Shown here piece by piece: positions 51,218-62,000 of a stretch of 64,000 bases of DNA. The number at the start of each line of letters is the position of its first letter. Within the stretch, counting starts at the first letter, position 1. This stretch comes from Branchiostoma floridae (taxonomy: Eukaryota; Chordata; Leptocardii; Amphioxiformes; Branchiostomatidae). A program made the position numbers and the translations under genes. The DNA is taken from NCBI RefSeq assembly GCF_000003815.2, contig NC_049985.1:13419567-13483566 (forward strand), written 5' to 3'. The notes under the pieces were generated by a model. It saw only the letters and a program-made list of their open reading frames with translations, ran no database searches and was not told the origin of the DNA.

Positions 51218-51310
51218 TTTGTTTATTTATTTATTTATTTATTTATTGATCTTTAGGGTAGTCCCTTCAGTTAACGTGGTAACTGATTTCCAAGGGAGCC
51301 CTATAACAAT
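51218..51310 (-). mobile_element. Probable LINE/SINE 3' end with (AATA)n tail
   Basis: Read on the minus strand, GGGCTCCCTTGGAAATCAGT is followed by ACTGAAGGGACTACCCT, and then by an (AATA)n run (plus strand TTTA, 51218-51247). An internal stem followed by a short-unit A-rich tail is typical of non-LTR retroelement 3' ends. The upstream extent cannot be set and no reverse-transcriptase frame is present. Confidence 0.45.
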
Positions 51311-53689
51311 AATAATAACTCAAAGTACAAAAGATAACTACAAACATAGGATTGAACATAACAAAGCAATAATCCAATTTCGGGTGAATTTGTTAATTTC
51401 ACTTAATTAATCTATTTACACATCGTAAAGTAAGATGTTAGGCACCTTTGACTACTTGGCATATGTTCAATGCTAATGGGATGATTATTGAGATGGATAT
51501 TGTAATTTTTCTATGTTGTATACTGGAACAAGTCTGAGGTGTGAATGTTTTCTTCTACAAATATTTAAAACAATGCTGAGATTTTTCTGGCATGATGACA
51601 ATGTTTTGGCTGGCAAAAAGATGATGTACAATGTACAACTGTATACAAAATATACAGAAGAGAATGCTTTTCTAATTGTTGCAGTATTTGACAAAGCAGA
51701 GCGTGTCTAACACCTGTGCATTTGTGCTAAGCCGATGCCAACACTTCCACAAACAAGAGAAAATTACAGAAAGAACCATCTGTCTGTGGTGATGCACCCC
51801 TGTGAGAAAACAACCACTTTGTCCGGCCACACTTTCATGGAGAGGCAGTGGTCCTCATTACAAGGAGGAGTGCAGTGAGCTAGAAAATGGTGATGATTCA
51901 GGAGACCCTTCCTATGGGAGTGACACCACACTTGCCAGCAGTCCTGTTTAGTAGGGGAACAAATGGGCATTGTTCCGCCCATAATTTGGGACAGAGGAAC
52001 CAGCTCATTTGTGGTGCTCCCCATTGTGGGTAGGCACACTACCACACTAGACCTATGGTAGACATATGCCAATCTGTGATGATTACTTTTTTCTGCAAAA
52101 TACACATTTGCACACATTGCTGAACAAAAGGAGTACACTAAACCTAAAAAGGTGTACCTCTTAAAATGCACTAAATGTGATCCATTGAAATGTCACTGCA
52201 TTTTCCTGATTGATGAGAACAATTTGCAAAGAGCATCTCATCATTATGATTTCGTGGTGCTTGATTGACATCTGTGATAAACACTATATTTGATACAATT
52301 ACAAAAGGACACATTTACATATTTCCCAGATGCCGAGTGGAGACAATATTTTGTGGAACTGTTGCAGTCTGTATCTAATGATATAATGGGGCTATCTGAG
52401 TGATTAGGGTTTGTTGTGGAGTTAAACAGTGCCCAGCAGGGGAGGGGGGCACATTGCCCCTCACAGGTGGTCATGCCAACACCTGTCCACACTCCCACAG
52501 ACCTTCTCTCCAAGCAGATGTAGCTAGTTTTGAGCAAGACTCCATAGGTTGGTAGAAAAACCTTTCAGAGTTTGTTAGTAACTGTACTCTGCCTGCATAA
52601 CTCCTTAGGCATTTTTATTCTGTCAATTCTGTTCTTCCATCAACCTATGGCATCTGGTAGACAGTTTGCATTTTTCTGAAGGAGTTTTGGTCCTTTTTCT
52701 GGATACTCATAAAGCAATATTTTTTTTACTATTCCAATGAGTATTTTACTTTTGCCTACAACCTGTAACTACAGCATTACTTTTATGGTTTGTATATCTT
52801 TTTTATATTTTTTTATGATCTAAGCTATGACTCATAAGAGCATTTGTGGGAGTCAACTACAGTATCACGTTTACACCTGGCTTTGTAAAGTTTTATTTTC
52901 ATAATTACATTGTTATCCAATGTACCACACATTTGATAGCATGTGTCTACCTTGTACTGGTATTCACCTGTCTTACATGTCCTTCTCTGCTTCCCACACA
53001 ATATAATTGATGGTTTGGGTCTGATGTGAAATGGCCTGTGAAGCTTGGTGGAGGACAAATGTGGTTAGAAATCCACCATGCATACATTAGTGTGGACAGC
53101 CATGGCTTGTAACTACATCTGCATAACACATATCATAATCACGTTACAAATATGTCATCAGTGATAATGGTTTCCAGATAGGCATCAGGCAATGTCATGT
53201 AGTGCAGCTGCTCTTAAGGACAATTTTGGGAGGTATGCTCAATATTATTATGCACAAAAACCCATACTGATTCCCCATTTTTGCATAAACCATCATTGCT
53301 CATGTTACCTGGTGACAGGTACTTGTGTTCAGTCGAAGGATTGATGTAAGGGCCATTATATATAAGGCCGTAAGCTTATCTTGGACGAATATGTGAATGG
53401 GTTGTAGCTTGTATGTATTGTGTGACATGACTTGTTGCAAGCAAAAGTATTACAAAAACTGTATATGTCTTAGGTTTGTGCATGCCTCTATGTACATAGA
53501 TTACACTGTTTACACACACACACACCAGGGAAGATGCTGTACTTCAATTCAAAAGAAACCAAGGGTATTCGCAAGCAAGAATTTGCATAGGATATGGTTG
53601 TCAATCCAGATGGAGCCATGATGACTCTTGATATGTTGTCAAGAGTGTACTCAGTGCACCATAAGTGCTTTGCAAACATGACTCCCATG

Positions 53690-56600
53690 CAGTCTCGACC
53701 TGTAGCTCAAACCGAAAAGCTCCAGCCGCTCTGCAAATGGCCTTCCTGGTACCATTGCGGTCGGCTCTTACGCAGCGCGGACGGGGGCCCCTCGGTCTAG
53801 AAGGGTAATGGCAGTACGAAGACGTTGACACGGCTAGGACAGGTCACAGTAGATTTATGACGGCCATTAGCAGTAATTGCTTGTTGTTTCATTAATTTGG
53901 GTGTCCTCCTCTTCAGAGTCTCCCAAGAGTATGATGAGAGTTTTATCTTTAATTATTCAACGCCGAGAGATAAGAGTGAACTCGACTTGATTAATCGCTG
54001 CGGCAGTGTGAAAAGTTGAGAGCCTCTCCCAGAACCTCGCTGCACCACCGCTAATGGTGACTTCATTTTGTCTCATCCCTCCGAGATAGCAGCTGAAGTG
54101 CATTAAGGGATATCAACACTGACAATGCGCCGGTATTACCAGACGAAAATAGCTGCATCATTAGTGCTAGGTTTTTTCCGCAGGGTTGGTCTAAAGGCAA
54201 TCCCGTCCGGTAAATGCAAGTCCATCCCTGTAGTGATTGGCACTGTCTCCCTGTAGTTGGTGATTAATGACTAAGGCAGAGAAAAACAGACCGACGCATG
54301 ATACAGTAATCTTGCTACACCACCTTGCAAATAACCACCTCCTCTTTGCCCATTATCGCGGCCCTAAATAATTCATCCTCCTTTTGGCAGCCATTTTTCC
54401 CTCCCTGATAGCCTTACATACCCTGAATCACAGCTTAATAGGCAGAGGAGGAGTTCCCTCTTTGCCAAACGTGGAATTTACGGCCGCCTGGACGTGTCGA
54501 ACATAAATTGAGTTGTTAAACTTTTGCAAAGCGACTTTCTTTGGGATCCATAAACGTTGCGGGTGCGGATGTAGCCCTCCAATCATCAGTTCATAAACTT
54601 GTAGCACGTGCCGTCCAGAATACCAAACTAGCTTCGTCAGCCTGATGCTCCTTTTATCTTCATTCACCAAGTTTAAGAGTAATGACTAGCGTATCCCAGC
54701 CCATCAATTGAGCCATCAGGAGAGAAAAATGAGACCACGTTTGAATCATTACCTTAATGATATAATTAGGTAAGGAAACCTTGCAACCTCTCTTGATGTA
54801 ATAATTACGTGGGGGAATGGGGAAAGTATGTTGAGGTGCCCCAATTTATGGTGTGTGGCTGGGGTTCGCCGGCCATATTTTTGCCTGTCCCATTTGGAAG
54901 CCCTAAATTGCTGCTAATTACACACAACCTCATTAACCCTACAGGGACCCCATTTTCCACCCATGCTCCTACAGCGCATCCTTAATTGCTGCTGCATCAA
55001 GCGGACATGTCCACTTTTGGGCAAAATTATTTTTCCGTGTCGCCCATATTTTAAGACTGCCAGGAGCCTTCAAGCCTAGCTGGACTACAGTTTATAAAGT
55101 TATGACAAAATGCACTATTGGCATTAAGAGTTGTATTGGTAGATTGACTCAATATTTACAGGTAATGCTACAAATGGAAGATGTAATTTTGAGGTAATAT
55201 CCAGAATTACTGCACCACGTGCATGATTGCTATCTAAGCACCATGTGCCTTACCAAACATCTTATCTGCACTCTTTTGTGTGTCAGAGCTGATGAAATTT
55301 TAATGAAAGGGGCAGACAATAGCTGAAACAAAATGGCTGCATACATTACATGCTATTTCCTTCGTCATTTGTCAGCTTTTGGTGACTGGCACCTGAGCAG
55401 AAATGTCATTTCAATCAGTGCACAAAGACAGCGGCGAACCTCAGCGAAAGTCGGAGCCCGGCGATATTGTGCCGGAGACTCCGGAGGGGGGAGATTGGGC
55501 ACGAGAAGGCTTTTGAAGAGGTGTAAAATAATAATGACCAGCATGGGCGGGAACAAAGACAGGCTGGCTCTTCTAATAAATTAAGCCCACCTAATGTGCA
55601 CGGGGGAGACGGACAACAAATTTTGCGTGCCACCATTGTTTTTCCCCTCTTCGGGGCAATTTTTACCCACTTTGCCACAGCCGTGTGGGGCAATGACTCG
55701 CCGGGAATCCCCACGAGAGCCATCATGGGGTTGTCTGGTACATTTGGAGGCACTTTCGTCCTGATCTCTTCCCAGACCTCTCTCCGCGGCGTGCCCTAGA
55801 TGTGCAGAAGTGATGGCACACTTGGTGTTTGAGGCGAAGACAAGACAAGATGGATGAGGCGAGGTCTCCACCATTAAGAGAGATAATAGTCTGCTTGGAA
55901 TTTCAGTTTATCTCTCCTGGTCCATAATTGTGCGCTTCACGACGCTGGGCGAGTCTCTGTCTCTCTGCCCCAGTGAACCATCCTGTTATCTTTATCCTGG
56001 GGATAATATGGTAGCAGACAAAAGAAGGCAGTTTTATTGACTCCAAATAGTGCATTAATCAGTTTTATGGTCTCAGAATACAAAGGCGCCGTGTCTGAAT
56101 GGCTGCTTGCCAAGATTTGATGGACTTTGTTTCTATACCTTTCCGTCATAAAAGGCTATTTCCTTTGTGTGTGTTGCATATGTATGATGCTATCTAGGTT
56201 TCGGAAAGGGTTTGCAATCACCCAACATTCTTGTTCTTTTTGGTCAGATGTATCGATAAGTAATCACGAAAAGTTGAACCATTCTTTCGATAAAAGTCTG
56301 TAGATGTGGTGATTCTCTCCTTAATCCTTTTCAGGACCTGAATGGTCGACTTCCCATGGCAATTATTCACTGACTTTTATCTGGGTTGATGTGGTATTTA
56401 CTCTAGCCCTCCAATGCAGTCTAAATCCTTGAATAAATGTGCCTCTTTGATGTCAAGGGTATTGTGTCCTCACCCAAAGCTGGCAATCCATTTCTTCAAA
56501 TCCGTAGAAAAATCGAATGTCAAATATCCCAGTGTCAGAATCCCCACCGGAGCCTGTCTGCAATTTCGCCCATGGCCTTCACATCTGCAAATTCTGCCTG

Positions 56601-57160
56601 AACTCGCACACCCAGCAAGTGCCCAGTGTGGGGGAGGGGGGTCCACATTTGAATTTTGAATGACACCGACCAAATGTCAGACATTGCTGACACCAGGAAA
56701 TTGACCTTTGATATTGAAAGTCAATGTTGCATGCAGATTTTCCATCACCCCTGCCTCCTGGTTGTAATTTTCGAGAGAGAATACGATAAATGGCGAGCCC
56801 CAGGAAATCAAATTGAGACGTTATTTGGCTTTGGTGTAATTTCCAGCGAGGCCCCTTTCCCGGTGACCCCTACACTGTCACTTTCCATAAGCGGAGTCAT
56901 TTCTTCAGGTGTACCACACTGGGCTAAAGGCTTGCCAATATTTCAACCATCCTCTGTGACACCTGACCAATGCCATTATCGAAACACGTCGCTGATATTT
57001 TTGCTTCTTAATGTCAAACGTAAGCGTACGAAGCCTCCTGTAATACCACCATCCATCAATGTTACCTGAACAGACTTTCAACTTCACTCAAGGATCACCT
57101 GGCGCGGAGATAAAGCCTCTGAGAAATAGCGGGCCAAAACTTTGGGGACGCTTCACCTTT
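53690..57160. promoter_or_regulatory. Second CpG-rich block, candidate cis-regulatory cluster
   Basis: About 3.5 kb where CpG returns sharply between depleted flanks. It has many AT cores (for example CTTGATTAATCGCTGCGGC near 53985, CACCGCTAATGGTGAC near 54046, CATCATTAGTGCTAGG near 54156) and no recognisable repeats. The frames found here (up to 137 codons) do not resemble proteins. It lies 6-9.4 kb upstream of mab21l and is a reasonable enhancer candidate, by composition and position only. Confidence 0.4.
54749..54773. promoter_or_regulatory. Near-palindromic pair of homeodomain-type sites
   Basis: TTACCTTAAT and AATTAGGTAA face each other across GATAT. The first half is the reverse complement of the second apart from one extra T. 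A further TAATAATTACG follows near 54800. The site lies within the 53.7-57.2 kb CpG-rich block. Binding is not shown. Confidence 0.35.
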
Positions 57161-57421
57161 TTCCTTTCTGTTCCATCTCTTTGAATTGTCAACTATGTTC
57201 CAGTGTGAAATCCATGTTATCATTACCAAGATGGGCAATATTTATCTTACCAGTAGGTGAGTGTAATACAAAATAAGGCCGCAATTCAACAGGTTGGTTT
57301 GAAGTTTCACTTTCTTAGATAAACTTCATAGGCTAGTATGTTATCTTCTTTCTTTCTTTTTCACAGGACACAGTATCAGAATTATCTGCACTCTGGCAGG
57401 TTACCGACATGCCAAAAGGCT

Positions 57422-57707
57422 NNNNNNNNNNNNNNNNNNNNNNNNNNNNNNNNNNNNNNNNNNNNNNNNNNNNNNNNNNNNNNNNNNNNNNNNNNNNNNN
57501 NNNNNNNNNNNNNNNNNNNNNNNNNNNNNNNNNNNNNNNNNNNNNNNNNNNNNNNNNNNNNNNNNNNNNNNNNNNNNNNNNNNNNNNNNNNNNNNNNNNN
57601 NNNNNNNNNNNNNNNNNNNNNNNNNNNNNNNNNNNNNNNNNNNNNNNNNNNNNNNNNNNNNNNNNNNNNNNNNNNNNNNNNNNNNNNNNNNNNNNNNNNN
57701 NNNNNNN
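57422..57707. other. Assembly gap, 286 N
   Basis: 286 unknown bases. A pyrimidine-rich acceptor-like sequence ends at 57366, 55 bases before the gap. A typical exon would fit inside the gap, so a missing neurobeachin exon here cannot be excluded. Confidence 0.99.
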
Positions 57708-60599
57708 CCTCTTGTTTTGCCACAGAACTTGGAGGGTTAATCCAAGTTGTGGTTATCAAGACAGTAAACAGGTGCAGGTGCACCAGAGGGGGGCATAAAT
57801 CTGGAACAGACTGGTATCCCCTCAGGATAGAGTTTGGCCATTATGAAGAGTCACCACCACAAAGTTTGGTGGAAGAATCACACTTACTTGCACATGTTTT
57901 AGATAAGGTGGTTCATATGTTTGTCAGCATTCATGTTCATTTCACAGAGGGACATGATGTAACTTATGTGATGACTGTTTGTCGAATTTCAATAAAAACA
58001 GGGTAATTCTAAATTATTTTGAAATTTTAAAACAGCCCATTCAAATTTGTGGGGAAAGTCAGAAGATACTCCTTATTTCAGATTCAGAAGTCATTTCCAC
58101 ACATTTCCACACATCATGCAGTTAAAAATATGCATAGGCAGTGCATTGTACTAGTATGGTGTGTTTATATTAAACCAACACAGAATTATAACTGACTACA
58201 ATTAAATTCTTCATGTTATTGTTTGATAGGGTCTTCAGGAAGAATATCTTGTAAACATTCCAAACATTGGCTAATAAATATTGACATTCATGGTACATTC
58301 AACATCTGGCTGGTATGGACTCCTGAAGTGCATAATTACCAAAACATATGATCAGTCTGATCTATTAAAACGGAACAATTTTTTTCATCCTAAATGTCAA
58401 CAATTGAACTGCATTTCTGACTATTGTACAAGAACAGTGAGATGAAGAAATGTACTCATACTAGAAATACTAATGTTTAAAGAAACTTGTATAAAATTGA
58501 TGTTTTTTAATGAAGATAAATCTCTTACTGCCCTTGATATTTGATGATATAAACAATGCCGCTTCCCTGTCCCAGATATTGGAACATGAGAAAAATCAAG
58601 ATAGGAGAGGAATTTTACTCCTTCCTTGGCCCCAGAGAATGGCCGCAGGCCCAGTTAAAGGTGGAAATATTTTCAGTATTACTGGGACAGATATCACCAC
58701 ATAAGCTGAAAATGATCGGCCCAAGAAAAGGTCTCGCCAGGCCAGACAGACTTGGAGTTGAGATAAGACTTGGCAGTAATGTCTTGTAGTCCCAGGAATC
58801 AAAGAGAGCCTTTGGCCTGGTTTCATACCCGATATTTCCTTCCATGGAGAGCAGAGGTGCAAAGGTCCCCAGCAGTCTCGGCTTGCCTATGTGTGATATG
58901 ACAGCGTGATCAAAGAAAACTGCACCAAACATCTGTTTTGCCTAAAATCAAATAGCATAAATTTTGCCCTTGCCGTAGTCAGTGGTCCGCTGCTGGAGGA
59001 TTGAACCCTAGGACTCCTGGAGGCTCTTGGCAAGGTCTTCAAATGGCGCAGAATGTCAGGAAAATCTAGTGCACATTCTCTACATGATACTACATTGCCA
59101 TCATTTCACTTTGACATATTGTATGAAAATATTTTATGTGGTATACGTAGAAATGGCATTGGAGAAGCTAATGATCCGTGCTTCTTACATATCACTCCTG
59201 TACAGCTTTTGTCCAACCCTCTTTTTGGTCTATCAAACCCCCATCTCCTTCCCACCACTACCATCTTGACTTCATTTTTAGTCAGGTCAGATACACTCCC
59301 GATTTCTGACCCCTGCCCCAGGATATAGCTGGGATAGTGCACAGGACTGTTCTGACTTAGATCCTGGAGAGACTCAGTATGGAACAGAGCACTTTTGGTC
59401 TGGCTTCCAAGTGTCCCTGTTCACCTGAGCTGATGGGGCCTGGCCCTGGTTGGTATTACACAAAGCCTACACAACCACATTTGTCAGAGCTGCCACATCC
59501 AGTCAGCAGCAACACCAGAGTGCTCCTCCTGATTAGTCTGTTTGTAAATCATTTAGGAAACGTGATATTTGGATGGTAGCTTGTTTTAATTGGACATGGG
59601 TCACCCAGGTTGACCCCCTCAAGACCAGAGAGACAGGAAGGAGGTGTAATCACCACTGACATGTCAATACTTGGCATGGTTCTCCACCGAAAGGGCAGCT
59701 CAAACTGTTGACCAAGGAATTTTGAAAAGTTTCAGGCCAGCCAAGCTCCAAGGGAAGTCCTCCCCTCTGATTAATTACAGTCAAACACAGGTGGATTCCG
59801 TGTTGTTGTTGGATTACCGATCCCTTTCCACCAAGGACAGCCTGTTTGGGAAGTTGTTGGAGGTTAGACTGAAGCAGTAATGACAACATGTAACAGAAGA
59901 TGTCATCTGATGATACAGTAGGAAGTATACATGTAGATTTGGCCTACTTGTCATAGCCAGCTGTGAGAAGCATTTTCTGCAGATAACAGATCTTTGTACA
60001 GTAGTGGAGCAGAGATCCAGGGAATTCTCTTATGCAGGACAATTCAAAAAGTGCCAATATGGTCCCTTACACATGTATGTGGTAATGTTTAGGGTAATGG
60101 GTCCTGCTTACTGTATCTGTCAAGCCTGCCTCTGTACTTGAGGATTTCCTTTTCCCCTTAGTTCCACTGGATGATGACATGTCTCTGAAACCTTGTTCCT
60201 GCTAGTTCATTTTTACTTTTCACTCCTCACAGTATGATAGCCTAGTGTTGCCTCTCTCTACTCTAAATATCCCATCGTCCTCCTTGCTGATATTGACTTG
60301 ATGTTTCTCTGCCCACATGCTATTGCTTCATCTCTCCCACTACCTCCATCACTGTCATAACCCATTGGACATCAGTCCATTCCCTTCTCATGGAACCTGA
60401 CTCCTCCATACACAGCCTAACCATTGCCATAGTGCACAGTTGTCTGTTTGCATTTAATACCCTATTCCACGTGCAGGTTTTAATGGTTTTGGATAGAATG
60501 GAGACAGTCCTCACATGAAACCAGAATAAATCAGCATCACCAACAATAACGGCATTGTGCGGTCCCCTCTTCATGAAGTTAAAAATTCAATTCAACATG

Positions 60600-60770
60600 C
60601 ACTATTGAACTTTCCAAACAATTCCTTACGTGATCATTCCACACGATTTTGTATAAGAAGTCGGCGGTAATGTATCGATTGAGAAATACAACATGGCAGC
60701 CCAATCCGTACGCGGGGGCTCTGCTCGAATCCAATCGATGGAAAGGGGAAGGTACGAGAAAGTGAGACAA
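60600..60770. promoter_or_regulatory. CpG-retaining patch, candidate cis-element
   Basis: Small sharp island with AAGTCGGCGGTAATGTATCG near 60658 and CCGTACGCGGGGGC near 60707, among CpG-poor flanks. No repeat or coding signature seen; composition is the only support. Confidence 0.3.
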
Positions 60771-61789
60771 CTTATTTGATTAGGATGTCTCTCTCAATGT
60801 TTGCAAAGGATTTACTCCACGAAATCTGATGAAGCAGACGGACATTATGAGCAAATGAAGCCATCTAAATGTATTATGTGTCATCTTTCTGTGGGACATA
60901 ATCACATAGAAATGCAGAATAGGTGGTGGTGGTAGTTTGGATTTGCAATTATGTTGTGAAATAGGTGGGAGGGAATGGTAGATGTCCAAAGGGCAGTGGT
61001 GTTGGGTAGGGGGGCCCCTCGCAGTTACTTTGATGTTAGATGGGTAATCTTACTATGCTTAGTCAAAGAATTACACAGGAGATTAAAATATCATTGCCCA
61101 CCATGACATGAATATACCAGTGTTTTACAATATTATGCTCATAGATTCTTTTTTTAATTCGTGCTTCAGTCTCAATTTTCAACAAATCAAGGAAATTTCA
61201 TCCCACTTTTATCCATGTTCTTGCTAAAGTACATTTCATCAATGTAGTCAGATTCAATTCATTCATTTTTAGCTGTCTTACCAGTACTTTGGGCCATTTT
61301 AAGAGACTGTTATGAAGGTACATGTACAAAGTGTATCTGTTTGATTATGTGATGTATGTTATGACATCAGCTGCTGATTGGTGAACAAAAGAGTTTGACT
61401 TCTTCATTTTATCTTTTCTAGTCTAGTCTAGTAATTGAAGATTCAATGTCATGACATACAAATGTAGCAGTTTGAGATTTGGAACTGCACGTAAAATCAA
61501 ATATTTCTAATATTCAATGTAGCATTACTGTCACAATATGGTTGGATGTACCAGCAGGTGTATTACAAAATCAAGCCACCTAATCAAATTTGTATAGCTT
61601 TGAAGAAATATTTGAATTTTTAATCCTTTGTTTAGACTTGTTAGGGGTTTGACCACTATACTCTGTAGCTGATGTAGACACTGAGATATTTCCATGGATA
61701 TCCCTGCTGAATCTCAGCATCACCCTCTCAGTGGCTGTTCGTGTGTGCTCAGATCAGCCATCCTCTCAGCCCAATTAGCCCTCTTCTCC

Positions 61790-62000
61790 AGGCCTGAATT
61801 ACGAGCGCCAGGATCCATCCTACACAAATCAATGTCCTCCATTTGCAATTAGACGACAAAAAGTCGTGCTTGTCCCCTTGTTATCCCACTCGAGCCCGGC
61901 AAGAGCTCGTTTATCAGCGCTCGGTTCGCGGCCGGATGAGTAATGGCGGAATAATGCGCGTGCATCTGACGTTTGAATTGTGGGCCCAGCCACTGGAAGG
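61790..62000. promoter_or_regulatory. CpG-retaining patch, candidate cis-element
   Basis: Island with GCAATTAGACGAC near 61845, TTTATCAGCGCTCGGTTCGC near 61910 and GGATGAGTAATGGCGG near 61934. It includes a small hairpin (ACGAC at 61853-61857, GTCGT at 61863-61867). Borders with CpG-poor intron are sharp. Candidate regulatory DNA only. Confidence 0.33.

Larger units (their letters stand above)
49861..53690. other. CpG-depleted part of the giant intron
   Basis: AT-rich sequence with very few CpGs; none occur in 52561-52860. It holds a degenerate repeat (50717-50840) and a probable LINE 3' end with a TTTA run (51218-51310). No gene is recognised. Confidence 0.7.

Noticed and set aside
57367-57399. 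Possible 33-base micro-exon (DTVSELSALWQ) after a strong acceptor-like tract
   Set aside because: The peptide does not match the expected start of the next neurobeachin exon, and the donor GTTACC is poor.
57338-58006. 222-codon frame crossing the 286-N gap, including the 95 codons after it
   Set aside because: Most of it is N. The readable ends do not match neurobeachin or any family I recognise.
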